Below are positions 27,356 through 36,401 of a stretch of DNA of 54,661 nt, piece by piece (positions within the stretch are counted from its first letter, which is position 1; the number at the start of each line of letters is the position of its first letter). Position numbers and translations under genes: made by a program. This DNA is from Bacteroidota bacterium (GTDB lineage Bacteria > Bacteroidota > Bacteroidia > Bacteroidales > UBA7960). A model generated the notes under the pieces. The model made no database searches. It was not told the origin of the DNA and worked only from the letters and a program-made list of their open reading frames with translations. The DNA is taken from NCBI GenBank assembly GCA_007694165.1, contig RECE01000251.1, positions 1 to 54,661 of the forward strand. Reading direction: 5' to 3'.

Positions 27356-28399
27356 ATGAATCCCAAATCCGATAGTATGCAGCGTTATCTGAAAGTTTTG
27401 AAGCCCTTCTTTATACGAAATGCCATCATTGCCGCTATCGGGTTTGGGATTCTTATTTTTATCGACTATATCGTGGAGGGAAGTTTTTTCCGGAACTTCA
27501 TACACATGCGCCATGTATATCCCCTTATTATTATTGGCTATATCCTTGCCAGCGAAGGCACTTTATGGATCGACAAATGGGTATCGCGCAAATTTGCCTC
27601 AAAAAGCTCACTTCCAGACATCACCCTTTTCAAAATAGGAATCACACTGGCCTTTTATTTTGTACTGTATCATCTGTTTTATTTCCTCATCACCCCTGAG
27701 CCTTTTACCCGCAAAACCCTTGTCACCATATCCATATCCATCGTGTATGTTATCCTTATCGACCTGATTCTCATCATCAGCCGATACAAAGACAAACTGC
27801 AGAAAGAGAAAGAAGCCAATGCATTGCTGAAGGAAGAAAAACTGAAATCGGATTTGCATGCTTTGCAAAACCAACTCAATCCCCATTTTCTGTTCAATAG
27901 TCTCAATGTGCTGGTATCGGAAATTTATGATGATGCCGACAAGGCTGTGAAGTATATCGGACAGCTGAGCGACATATTCCGCTATGTATTGCAAAGCAGC
28001 GACAAATTTACCGTGCCCCTGCAAAAAGAACTGGAATTTTTGGAGGCCTATATTTATCTGTATAAGGTTCGCTATGGAGATGCCCTGAACATTGAAATTG
28101 ACGAAAACCTGAAAAAAATCCAGGCTGAAATTCCGCCACTTGTATTGCAAATACTGGTGGAGAACTGCCTTAAGCACAACAAAATAATACCTACGGACCC
28201 ATTGACCATTTTTATAAAACAAGACAATGGCTATATCCTTGTGGAAAACAACCTGTTAAAGAAAACGGAGACCTTTTCTACCACCACAGGACTTACCAAT
28301 ATACGCAGAAGGTATTCATTGTTGAAAAATATGGATATATTCGTGGAGGAAACCCCCACCCATTTCCGGGTGAAGGTTCCTGTTATTGATGACAGATAA
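27356..28399 (+). CDS. LytS/YehU-type sensor histidine kinase (pair 1)
   Basis: The 347-residue protein has four hydrophobic segments at about residues 22-41, 53-66, 92-111 and 121-141, a coiled coil, and the His_kinase (PF06580) motif LNPHFLFNSLNVL with phospho-accepting H177. The C-terminal ATPase part has LVLQILVENCLKHN as N-box and a short TTGLTNIRRRY region. It is the partner of the LytTR regulator whose gene follows at once. It lies directly downstream of the module A efflux and envelope genes, but has its own -7 box. Confidence 0.92.
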   Translation: MNPKSDSMQRYLKVLKPFFIRNAIIAAIGFGILIFIDYIVEGSFFRNFIHMRHVYPLIIIGYILASEGTLWIDKWVSRKFASKSSLPDITLFKIGITLAFYFVLYHLFYFLITPEPFTRKTLVTISISIVYVILIDLILIISRYKDKLQKEKEANALLKEEKLKSDLHALQNQLNPHFLFNSLNVLVSEIYDDADKAVKYIGQLSDIFRYVLQSSDKFTVPLQKELEFLEAYIYLYKVRYGDALNIEIDENLKKIQAEIPPLVLQILVENCLKHNKIIPTDPLTIFIKQDNGYILVENNLLKKTETFSTTTGLTNIRRRYSLLKNMDIFVEETPTHFRVKVPVIDDR

Positions 28400-28409
28400 A
28401 ACGAATGCC

Positions 28410-29189
28410 ATGGAAATGAAGATATTGATAATAGAAGATGAATTGCCGGCCCAAAGGTTGATGGCACGCTTCGTATCGGAGCTGCTGCCCCGGGCACAAA
28501 TCATGAACGCCCTGGGATCGGTTAAGGAATCGGTGGAATGGCTGCAAAACCATCCTCACCCCGACATTATCTTTATGGATGTGCAGCTTTCTGACGGTTT
28601 ATGCTTTAACATTCTGGAACAAATCAAACCCGATAGCTTTATCATTTTCACAACGGCCTACGACCAATATGCCATTCAGGCCTTCAAAGCCAATACCATC
28701 GATTACCTGCTCAAACCCATTAAAAAAGAGCAGATTGAAGCGGCCATTCAAAAAGTCAATGAGCAATCGAAACTGTACCAGAAAATGCACATCCAGGAGT
28801 TCGATGTACAAAAGCTGCTCAATGTTTTGCAGCAGTCCCAACCCCATTACCGCGAGCGTTTCCTGGTGAGCAAAGCCGATGGGTGGTACAAACTCAACGT
28901 TAAGGATATTGCTTTCTTCTACCTGGAAAACAAAGCCACCATTGCCATGGATTTTAAAGAGCAAAAGCACCTGCTCGACCTTAACCTCAACCAGATTATG
29001 GAAAGCCTTGACCCCAAAGAGTTCTTCCGCACCAACCGCCAGACCATCGTCAACATCGATGCCATTCAAAAGGTAGAACCCTGGTTTAACGGCAAGCTAT
29101 TGGTAAAAACCAAGCCCCGCCACGAAGAAAAAATTACCGTGGTACGCGAAAAAGCCACCTTGTTCAGAGATTTGTGGCTGAATGGTTAA
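28410..29189 (+). CDS. LytTR-family response regulator (pair 1)
   Basis: The product has a receiver domain (MKILIIEDELPAQRL, phospho-accepting aspartate in IIFMDVQLSDG, FTTAYDQYAIQAF) and a C-terminal LytTR DNA-binding domain (IAFFYLENKATIAM, FFRTNRQTIVNIDAIQKVEP). The start is uncertain: ATG 28410, ATG 28416, or upstream in-frame codons at 28386 and 28389 that overlap the kinase gene. LytTR regulators bind paired direct repeats about 21 bases apart; I did not find an obvious pair before its own operon. The last 26 bases overlap the end of the convergent lpxA gene. Confidence 0.92.
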   Translation: MEMKILIIEDELPAQRLMARFVSELLPRAQIMNALGSVKESVEWLQNHPHPDIIFMDVQLSDGLCFNILEQIKPDSFIIFTTAYDQYAIQAFKANTIDYLLKPIKKEQIEAAIQKVNEQSKLYQKMHIQEFDVQKLLNVLQQSQPHYRERFLVSKADGWYKLNVKDIAFFYLENKATIAMDFKEQKHLLDLNLNQIMESLDPKEFFRTNRQTIVNIDAIQKVEPWFNGKLLVKTKPRHEEKITVVREKATLFRDLWLNG

Positions 29190-30021
29190 CGGCTATTTCA
29201 ACGCCGTTTTGGGTTTGAACTTTGCTTTGACCGGGCTCCTCACCATTGGGTCTTTTCACCACTCCACGGGTTGAGTTTTCGAAAAACCGCAAAATAACAG
29301 CCATTTCTTCCGACACATCCATAACAAGGGTAATATATTCAAGTGCCATGGTAGTATTGAGCCCCTGTTCATAAACCACCCTGTAAATATCCCGGATGTT
29401 ATTGATTTGTTGCCGGGTAAAGCCCCTTCGCTTCAGGCCTATAGTATTGATGCCAATGTAACGGGCCGGAATACCGAATACTTTTGTGTAAGGTGCCACA
29501 TCCGACAATATGCCCGTCATACCCGAAACCATAGAGTGCGCTCCGATACGACAAAACTGATGAATGGCACTTGCCCCGCCAATAATTGCCCAATCTTCAA
29601 CAATTACTTCCCCGGCGATTTGCACACTATTGGCAACAACACAATTGTCACCAACAACAGAATCATGCCCCACATGACTATAGGCCATCAATAAGGTATT
29701 GCTGCCCACCCGGGTAACCCCGGCACTGGCAGTACCACGATTGATGGTAACATACTCCCGTATGGTTGTATTATCGCCAATTTCCACCGTTGAGTATTCG
29801 CCCCTGAATTTAAGATCCTGGGGGACTCCCGCAATCACTGCACCGGGAAAAACCTTGCAGTTTTTCCCGATACGTGCTCCCGGATAAATACTCGCGTTGG
29901 CTCCAATCCAGGTGCCATCTCCTATTACCACATCTTTGTCTATCCTGACGAAAGATTCGATTTCAACATCCTCGCCGATCAGGGCTTCAGGATGAATATC
30001 GGCAAGTTTTGATATTTTCAT
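29164..30021 (-). CDS. lpxA: Acyl-ACP:UDP-N-acetylglucosamine O-acyltransferase LpxA
   Basis: The protein is a left-handed beta-helix of hexapeptide repeats (IHPEALIGEDVEIESFVRI, IGDGTWIGANASIYPG), with VPQDLKFRGE, the TIREYVTINRGT segment and YSHVGHDSVVGDNCVVAN containing the catalytic histidine. These are specific to LpxA, the first step of lipid A synthesis. ATG 30021 begins MKISKLADIHPEA; the alternative start at 30036 is a TTG. The C-terminus is about 25 residues longer than usual, with a polar tail after FFENSTRGVVK. The PG0541-type gene ends 11 bases upstream, so they are co-transcribed. Confidence 0.93.
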   Translation of the reverse strand: MKISKLADIHPEALIGEDVEIESFVRIDKDVVIGDGTWIGANASIYPGARIGKNCKVFPGAVIAGVPQDLKFRGEYSTVEIGDNTTIREYVTINRGTASAGVTRVGSNTLLMAYSHVGHDSVVGDNCVVANSVQIAGEVIVEDWAIIGGASAIHQFCRIGAHSMVSGMTGILSDVAPYTKVFGIPARYIGINTIGLKRRGFTRQQINNIRDIYRVVYEQGLNTTMALEYITLVMDVSEEMAVILRFFENSTRGVVKRPNGEEPGQSKVQTQNGVEIAVNHSATNL

Positions 30022-30032
30022 CTTCAATATGT

Positions 30033-30326
30033 TCAATATGTTTTTTCTACATTCATTACAAACGCTCTTATTCCCACTTCCGTATTTATCTGATCAAGTT
30101 TTTTTATACTTTCAAGTAACGGATCCACTTTTTCGTCGGGTAAAACTACCATAGCTGCCGAATTCATCTCAGGCCAGGTATGGGTTCCTTTGCGGGGCTC
30201 ACCGGTTTCGGTGCCACGCCCCTGTACATCATTCCACCAGGTATATCCGCGAATCTCAAGATAATCCAAAATGAATTCCACCTTTTCACTACTGGCCTGG
30301 TTAAACATTATCATTACTGCCTTCAT
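30033..30326 (-). CDS. PG0541-family transporter-associated PII-like protein
   Basis: The 97-residue protein starts MKAVMIMFNQASSEKVEFIL and has DVQGRGTETGEPRKGTHTWP and the ending GIRAFVMNVEKTY, which I recognise as the small PII-like family named after Porphyromonas PG0541 that occurs beside RND pumps. It is presumed to be a trimeric cytoplasmic regulator. Its gene lies 212 bases downstream of the RND permease of module B, after a large inverted repeat, and just before lpxA on the same strand. The function of the family is not established. Confidence 0.8.
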   Translation of the reverse strand: MKAVMIMFNQASSEKVEFILDYLEIRGYTWWNDVQGRGTETGEPRKGTHTWPEMNSAAMVVLPDEKVDPLLESIKKLDQINTEVGIRAFVMNVEKTY

Positions 30327-30461
30327 TCTTTTTGTTTTAAGTTGTTGAATATCCTAATCTGTTTAAGCGGAAGAAACCAAGCACCTCATAAGTAGCATTA
30401 TTGATTGCGAACGATATACTTATAATAGACGCTTGCATTTACATGTTTGTTACACTGGTAT

Positions 30462-30528
30462 CACATTAAATCTCCTTGTTGATCATACCTGGATGTGTTT
30501 TAAATCCTGAACAAGGAGATTTAATGTG
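30462..30528. repeat. Perfect 19-base inverted repeat with 29-base spacer
   Basis: CACATTAAATCTCCTTGTT at 30462-30480 is repeated exactly in inverted form as AACAAGGAGATTTAATGTG at 30510-30528. It lies just after the end of the module B permease gene, read on the minus strand. It could form a strong hairpin that limits read-through into the downstream genes, or be the trace of a small mobile element. Confidence 0.75.
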
Positions 30529-30538
30529 TCCATAGGAT

Positions 30539-33500
30539 TTACACTTCTTGTAAAAAGGTAAACTTCTCCCTTACTTCTCTCATCTTATCTCTCTCACCAC
30601 GGCGCGAAACAATGCCATACACCACAGGTATCAAAACCAGGGTAACCAGGGTAGAGAAAATCAAACCACCAATGAGCGTTATTCCCATGGGGCTCCATAT
30701 TTCAGAGCCCTCTCCGGTACTTATTGCCATGGGCAACATGGCAAGAATAGTGGTCAATGCAGTCATCAATACGGGTCTCAAACGGTTTTTCCCTGCCTGG
30801 ATGATGGCTTCATTTAAAGCATGACCCCGGTCTCTGAGCAGGTTGATATAATCAATCAATACGATACCGTTTTTCACCACAATACCGATGAGCAACACGG
30901 CTCCCAAACCTGCTATAATACTCAGGGTGGTATTGGTGATTAAAAGCGCCAAAATAACCCCGGTGAATGAGAAGGGGATTGAGAACATGATCACAAAAGG
31001 CATTACAAATGATTCGAATTGAGAAGCCATTACCAGAAAGACCAGAATAAGGCTTATGAGAATAAGCAATCCCAAATCCATAAAGGAGTCCATCATTTCT
31101 GCATAGTCACCCCCTACGTTTACCATTACCCCCTGGGGAATTTCTGTTGCCGACACTATTTTCTGGATTTCTCCGGCCAAATCACCCAGCGATATGCCTG
31201 CCGGCACCGCAGAAACGGTTATGACTCGTTCTCTTCTTTTGCGTTCAATATTGGGTGGGTTGAAATACTCTTTGATTTCTCCAATTTCACTCAACCGTAC
31301 TTTTACTCCCATGGGATTGGTTATGGTAAAGGCTTCAACATCTGACAGTGAATTGCGGAATTCCTCTTTGTAGCGGATGATAATATCATATTCATCCCCT
31401 TCTTCCCTGAGTTGTGACGCAGTCATACCGGTTAGTCTGTTGCGCAGTGCCATGGATACCATAGCTGTATTCAATCCATGACCAGCCATTTTCTTCTTGT
31501 CAAGAATCAATTGCAATTCCGGTCTTTCATCCTTTCGGCTTACCTGCACTTCGGTAGCTCCGGGCAGGGCCGCAATTTCATCTTTTAGCTGATGGGCCAG
31601 GCGGCTGGTAGTATTAAAGTCATACCCGTATATTTCTATATCAACGGTGCTGGAACCAGAAGAACCCGATGCACCATCACTGGTAGAAACGGAGTAGTGA
31701 GCTATTTCGGGTATAAGATCAAAATCCTTTCGCAAAGCATCTGCCATTACCCAAACATCACGCTCCCTTTGGGATGCAGCAGACAAACGCATGGAAATAT
31801 TGATCATATTGGATGCGGTTTCACTAAACAGGGCCATTATACCTCCATCGCTGTCTGATCCTGATGACACGGACATAAGCTCTACTTCCGGATACTTTTT
31901 ATTGACCAAATCTTCAATATGCCTGGCAATTTTAACGGTTTCCTCTACTCGCAATCCGCTGGTAAGCTCAATGGTTGCACTTAATTGTCCTTCATCGGTT
32001 TCGGGCATAAATTCCATACTGAGAAATCGCACCAGAAACAATGACCCTACGAATATCGCCAGGGCTGTTATTAACACTTTCTTTTTGTTGTGCAGCGCTA
32101 CCTGGAGAATGTACTCAAACAGATTTTCCATGCGCCTCAGAAAAGGTTCTATGATTCTTGCATGTGAAAAGCGGGAGGGTATGCTGATTTTGCTGTTTAG
32201 CCTCAGCAATACAGATGAAAGCATAGGCGTAAGGGTAACGGCTGCAAGGGTGGAAACAATTACCGTGATGGAAACAATCCAGCCCAGCTGATTGAACAAA
32301 ACTCCTGTTAAACCACCCACAAGGGTTAATGGGAAGAATACGGCAACAATTACCAGAGTAGTTACGATAACCGAAAGCCATACCTCATTGGTAGCAAAAA
32401 TGGCTGCTTCCCTTGGGCTGGCTCCCCGTTCGATATGGCGCGAAATATTCTCCAGTACCACTATGGCATCATCTACCACCATACCCAATGCTATGGAAAT
32501 AGAAGCCAGAGAGATGATGTTAAGTGAACCTCCTGTAATATATAGATAAATGAATGACACAATCAGTGATATGGGTATGGTGAGCATTACAATAAAGGTT
32601 GCCCTCCATTTGCCCAGGAAAAACAGAACCACAAGAACCACAAACAGAAGCGCCCATAAAATGGTTTGAGAAAGGTTGCTGATAGAATCGCTGATAAACA
32701 AGGAAGAGTCAACGATTTCTTTTATTGAGACGTCTGCGGGCAGGTCTTTTTCCAATTCAGCCAGGGCTTTGCGTACATCTTTGGCAATTTGAACCGTGTT
32801 GGCACCTGATTGCTTCATTACAAACATTCGCACTCCACTCTCTCCGTCAATACGTTCATCAAGGGTTACATCTTTAATAGCATCCCTTATTTGCGCCACA
32901 TCACTCAGATAAACGGATGTTCCCTGATGATTGCCTACCACCAGATTGGCAAGTTCGCTGCTCTCTTTTATCTCGCCCTGTACGCGAAAAAGGTAGTCCA
33001 TGGGGCCCATCAGAATATTACCTGAAGGCATATTCATGTTTTCGGCACGTATCACTTCACCGATCTGCTCAATGCTTAAGCTATAAGCATCGAGCTTAAT
33101 GGGATCAACTTCCACATAAATTTTTCTTTGTGGGGTACCTATAAGACTTACCGAGCCTATGCCTTCTATCCGGTTAAGTGGGTTGATGATTTTTTCTTCC
33201 AGGATTTTTTCCAGTCCGGGGTAACTCTCCCGGGCCGTGATGGCATAGAAAACAATAGGCATAGAGCTCATATTGAATTTGAACATGGCAGGCCTTCTTA
33301 TTCCATCAGGCAGGTTGTCGAACACCATATCAATGGTTTCGCGTATTTCATTGGATGCCTCATTAAGGTCGGTTCCCCAATTGAATTCAAGACTGATGAT
33401 TGACAAGTTGTCGCTCGATACTGATGATATCTGCTTTAACTTGTCGACCGAGTTAAATGCATCCTCCAATGGACGCGTAATATTGGATTCTACATCACTG

Positions 33501-33667
33501 GCATTGGCACCGGGATAGGTGGTCATTACCGATACAAACGGAGGTTCTATCTCCGGTAACAGGTCAATGGGAATGTGTATCAGTGAGTATAAGCCCATTA
33601 CAATAATTGCAGTAAACACCATCATGGTGGTAATAGGCTTCTTAACCGCATTTTTAAATATGCTCAT
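30539..33667 (-). CDS. RND family efflux permease (module B)
   Basis: The 1042-residue protein has full RND length and repeats the two-fold pattern: KKPITTMMVFTAIIVMGLYS as TM1, YPGANASDVESNITRPLEDA in the first loop, ISIALGMVVDDAIVVLENI in TM4 with the proton-relay aspartates, and GLGAVLLIGIVVKNGIVLID in the second half. TM4 has DD, as in classic AcrB, whereas module A has DN. The periplasmic loop includes a Ser/Gly-rich SDGASGSSGSS stretch. It is the third gene of a TolC-adaptor-permease operon. The substrate is unknown. Confidence 0.95.
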   Translation of the reverse strand: MSIFKNAVKKPITTMMVFTAIIVMGLYSLIHIPIDLLPEIEPPFVSVMTTYPGANASDVESNITRPLEDAFNSVDKLKQISSVSSDNLSIISLEFNWGTDLNEASNEIRETIDMVFDNLPDGIRRPAMFKFNMSSMPIVFYAITARESYPGLEKILEEKIINPLNRIEGIGSVSLIGTPQRKIYVEVDPIKLDAYSLSIEQIGEVIRAENMNMPSGNILMGPMDYLFRVQGEIKESSELANLVVGNHQGTSVYLSDVAQIRDAIKDVTLDERIDGESGVRMFVMKQSGANTVQIAKDVRKALAELEKDLPADVSIKEIVDSSLFISDSISNLSQTILWALLFVVLVVLFFLGKWRATFIVMLTIPISLIVSFIYLYITGGSLNIISLASISIALGMVVDDAIVVLENISRHIERGASPREAAIFATNEVWLSVIVTTLVIVAVFFPLTLVGGLTGVLFNQLGWIVSITVIVSTLAAVTLTPMLSSVLLRLNSKISIPSRFSHARIIEPFLRRMENLFEYILQVALHNKKKVLITALAIFVGSLFLVRFLSMEFMPETDEGQLSATIELTSGLRVEETVKIARHIEDLVNKKYPEVELMSVSSGSDSDGGIMALFSETASNMINISMRLSAASQRERDVWVMADALRKDFDLIPEIAHYSVSTSDGASGSSGSSTVDIEIYGYDFNTTSRLAHQLKDEIAALPGATEVQVSRKDERPELQLILDKKKMAGHGLNTAMVSMALRNRLTGMTASQLREEGDEYDIIIRYKEEFRNSLSDVEAFTITNPMGVKVRLSEIGEIKEYFNPPNIERKRRERVITVSAVPAGISLGDLAGEIQKIVSATEIPQGVMVNVGGDYAEMMDSFMDLGLLILISLILVFLVMASQFESFVMPFVIMFSIPFSFTGVILALLITNTTLSIIAGLGAVLLIGIVVKNGIVLIDYINLLRDRGHALNEAIIQAGKNRLRPVLMTALTTILAMLPMAISTGEGSEIWSPMGITLIGGLIFSTLVTLVLIPVVYGIVSRRGERDKMREVREKFTFLQEV

Positions 33668-33702
33668 TGTTGAATATTTTTGTAGAAATTGTGAATGATG
33701 AA

Positions 33703-34749
33703 TTATTCTTGTACCATTACGAAAGCACCATCAATCAAGCCTGACTGACCTGCAATAATGAGTCTGCCGCCTGTTTTGATCTGATCGGAAATAACCTCTA
33801 CTTTATCGTCGTAGCGATCTCCTAATTCAACCACTACCCTTTGTGCCTTTCCCTGGTTTTCAAGATAAACAAAGCGTTCGTTTGAGCCCTGAAGTTTCAA
33901 AACAGCCATTGCCGGCACTACAAAAGCATTCACATGATTCATTTCGATTCGGGCCCGGGCAAACATGCCGGGTCTTAATCTCTGGTCGTTGTTGGGAATA
34001 AGTATCTCGGTTTTGAATGACCGGGTTTGCGGGTCTATTTCAGGAAATATTTTCGAAATGGTTCCACTGAATGTTTCATTGGGATACACATCAGTACTTA
34101 CAAATACCTGCATGCCTATACTGATTGACGGGTAAAAGCGCTCTGCCACACTTACCGTTGCGATAAGCTGGTGGGTTTGAATCAGCGAAAGGATGGCTGC
34201 CTTGCCACTGGGTGTATTGGGTGCCCCTGAAAACATCTCACCGTTTTCAAAAAACTTTCCCGATACCACTCCATTAAAAGGAGCCATAAGCATGGTGTTC
34301 TCTTTTAAAAATTCCAGATTTACTTTGGCCTGTTCATATTGTGTGCGCATTTGGGCATATTGCTGAGGTGCCACACTTCCTAATTTATTAAGGGTGTCAA
34401 GTCTGTGATAGTCGGCTTCAAGATTATTAAACTGCAACCGGGCCTGCCTGAGTTGGTTCTTGTCCATTTCCACCAGAAGTTGCCCCTGGGATACATTTTG
34501 ACTTACATCTACATGTATTTTTTCTATACTCCCGGGTAAGGATGTGGTAAGGTGCACTTCGCGGTATGCTTTTAAATGGGCCGTATAAGTTACATCCCTT
34601 GGAATTTCACTGTATTGCAGCGGCAATACTTTCACAGATTGAGCAGTGCGGGTGGCAGAAGTCTGCTCATTAGCTCCATCGGTGCTGGAGCAATGAATGA
34701 AAAATAAACTCACTGCCATAAAAAAAGTAATTTTCAAAATTGTCTTCAT
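33703..34749 (-). CDS. RND efflux periplasmic adaptor, lipoprotein (module B)
   Basis: The 348-residue protein has a signal sequence with lipobox (SLFFIHC, cysteine near residue 20), then the adaptor domains: first lipoyl half (LPGSIEKIHVDVSQNVSQGQ), a hairpin, second half (LMAPFNGVVSGKFFENGE), beta-barrel (AERFYPSISIGMQVFVSTD) and membrane-proximal domain. It bridges the permease and TolC. It ends 35 bases before the permease gene begins. The adaptors of modules A and B are clearly distinct in sequence, so the two pumps are not recent copies. Confidence 0.9.
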   Translation of the reverse strand: MKTILKITFFMAVSLFFIHCSSTDGANEQTSATRTAQSVKVLPLQYSEIPRDVTYTAHLKAYREVHLTTSLPGSIEKIHVDVSQNVSQGQLLVEMDKNQLRQARLQFNNLEADYHRLDTLNKLGSVAPQQYAQMRTQYEQAKVNLEFLKENTMLMAPFNGVVSGKFFENGEMFSGAPNTPSGKAAILSLIQTHQLIATVSVAERFYPSISIGMQVFVSTDVYPNETFSGTISKIFPEIDPQTRSFKTEILIPNNDQRLRPGMFARARIEMNHVNAFVVPAMAVLKLQGSNERFVYLENQGKAQRVVVELGDRYDDKVEVISDQIKTGGRLIIAGQSGLIDGAFVMVQE

Positions 34750-34794
34750 TTGATTTTTCGTGTTAAGAAGTTTTTACTACTATATAATTTTGAT

Positions 34795-36099
34795 TTATCT
34801 TGTTTGATAATTGCTAATCAACATGTCCAGCTCCAGCTGTGATTCCAGAAGCTGAAAAACAGCTGAGATATAACTGCTTTCGGCCTGCAGGAAATTGTTG
34901 TTTGCTGTGGTAAGGTCAAGACTTGAGATGGTACCCTGCCTGAACTTGTTATTGATGTTTTCAAATACTCTTCGTGCCACCTCCAGGTTGGCTTTTTGAC
35001 TTTCGTACTGTTCCAGGGCATTTTTCATGTTGAATCTCAACTGTTTCTCCTGTATGTTTAGTTGTTGCGCGACCAAATCAGCCTGGTTGCGGGTAATATC
35101 CAGATTGATTTGAGCCTGTTTGAGCTTTGCATACCTGGCTCCACTTGAAAAAATGGGGATGCTGAGATTCAATCCAATGACGTGGGGTGGGGTAAGATCG
35201 AACTCCGGTTTCAGAAGTTTTTCGGTAAAGCTGTAAAAGCCCGTTAAAGTAGGTAGGTTGGAGGCTCTTTCCATACTCACCTGCTTCTCACCCATTTGGG
35301 TTTGTAAAGCCATAATCTGGTAATCAATGTTCTGGCTGAGATCAAAATTCTTGGTCAGGCTCGTGCCTATATCAGAAATGCTCATGATGCTTTCAAAGGA
35401 ATCGGTAAGTTCTATTTCCACATCGCCAGAGAGACCCATGTGCATACGGAGCATGTTCAGCGACATTTCCACCTGCCTGTCCATGGCGCTCTTGACATCT
35501 TTGAGCATGATATACTGAACCGATAACTGATCATAATCTACCTGTTCTGCAATGCCCACGCTAACCAAAGCCTTTGTCTTTTGCAGCAAATCATCCATAT
35601 TCTCTACATTCGCTTCCAGAAACTCCCTCGACTTCAGGGTAACCAGCCCCAGAAAATAGGCCCGCTTTACATTTGCTATGAGTTCCAGTTCGGTTTTTTC
35701 AGCATTGGTTTTCACCATCTCCCTGTAGAGTTTCGACATTTGGATGCCTACAATATAATTCCCGTTGAAAATCAATTGGCTGACAGAAATACCCAAATTG
35801 CTGGTTGGGGTGAACTCGATATCGAATCCCGGACCCAGGGAAGCAGTAGATCCGAAAAAGTTGGAATAATCGATACTTGCATTCACCTGGGGCAAGCCCT
35901 GTGCAATGGTTTCCATTAACTGCGCCTGGGATTCATCCATTGATAAATGGGCATTTTGCAAGGTCTTGTTATGCTCCAGGGCATATGCTACAGCATCTTC
36001 CAAGCTTAACTGCCTGTTCGTTTGTGCTGTGCTTTGAAAAGCCAGCCCGGCCATTGTTAGAAACAAAAAGAAATACTTCTGCAATAGTTTTTTTGACAT
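34795..36099 (-). CDS. TolC family outer-membrane efflux protein (module B)
   Basis: The 434-residue protein has a signal peptide (FFLFLTMAGLAFQSTAQ) and the TolC two-repeat pattern: SLEDAVAYALEHNKTLQNA, a strand region (VNASIDYSNFFGSTAS, LGISVSQLIFNGNYIVGIQM), then the second repeat with LTGFYSF and LNLSIPIFSSGARYAKLKQA. It is first in the module B operon. Upstream lie a TACGTTTG -7 box, two TGAAACGG direct repeats and a second pair of direct repeats, which make this the most regulated-looking promoter of the window. Confidence 0.9.
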   Translation of the reverse strand: MSKKLLQKYFFLFLTMAGLAFQSTAQTNRQLSLEDAVAYALEHNKTLQNAHLSMDESQAQLMETIAQGLPQVNASIDYSNFFGSTASLGPGFDIEFTPTSNLGISVSQLIFNGNYIVGIQMSKLYREMVKTNAEKTELELIANVKRAYFLGLVTLKSREFLEANVENMDDLLQKTKALVSVGIAEQVDYDQLSVQYIMLKDVKSAMDRQVEMSLNMLRMHMGLSGDVEIELTDSFESIMSISDIGTSLTKNFDLSQNIDYQIMALQTQMGEKQVSMERASNLPTLTGFYSFTEKLLKPEFDLTPPHVIGLNLSIPIFSSGARYAKLKQAQINLDITRNQADLVAQQLNIQEKQLRFNMKNALEQYESQKANLEVARRVFENINNKFRQGTISSLDLTTANNNFLQAESSYISAVFQLLESQLELDMLISNYQTR

Positions 36100-36159
36100 A
36101 CTGATTAGATTGAAAAGGTTACGTTTTTATGAATCAAAGTTTGAAATACTAAACTTCGG

Positions 36160-36231
36160 CAAACGTACTATTCAATCAGAATGCGGGAAAGGGATAATTG
36201 GGTGAAACGGACAAAAGAGGGGATGAAACGG
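36160..36231 (-). promoter_or_regulatory. Module B promoter with LytTR-type direct repeats
   Basis: On the minus strand CCGTTTCA occurs at 36231-36224 and 36210-36203, offset by 21 bases (two helical turns), as expected for a LytTR regulator dimer. The -7 box TACGTTTG (36167-36160) starts 35 bases after the second repeat. The 14-mer TTTTGTCCGTTTCA (36216-36203) recurs upstream of the LytS/LytTR pair 2 operon. Confidence 0.65.
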
Positions 36232-36307
36232 CATGATGGGTCTATACCCGGGTGAGCCAGTTCAGGGTTTCAGGAAATCTGTTAATTTTTCTTTGGTAAG
36301 ACTTGGG

Positions 36308-36357
36308 TATTCTGGTGATACTAACCCCCTATTCTGGTCATTTTGACCCACTGGGGT
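36308..36357. promoter_or_regulatory. Second direct repeat pair and dyad upstream of module B
   Basis: TATTCTGGTGAT (36308-36319) and TATTCTGGTCAT (36330-36341) are offset by 22 bases. The second copy runs into a dyad GGTCATTTTGACC flanked by CCCC and GGGG (to about 36357). It could be the operator of another regulator, or of HigA, whose gene ends at 36402. Confidence 0.4.
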
Positions 36358-36401
36358 TTTGGTATAAAGGAGGGGGATGGGCTGCACGATAATGCGCTAT
36401 A

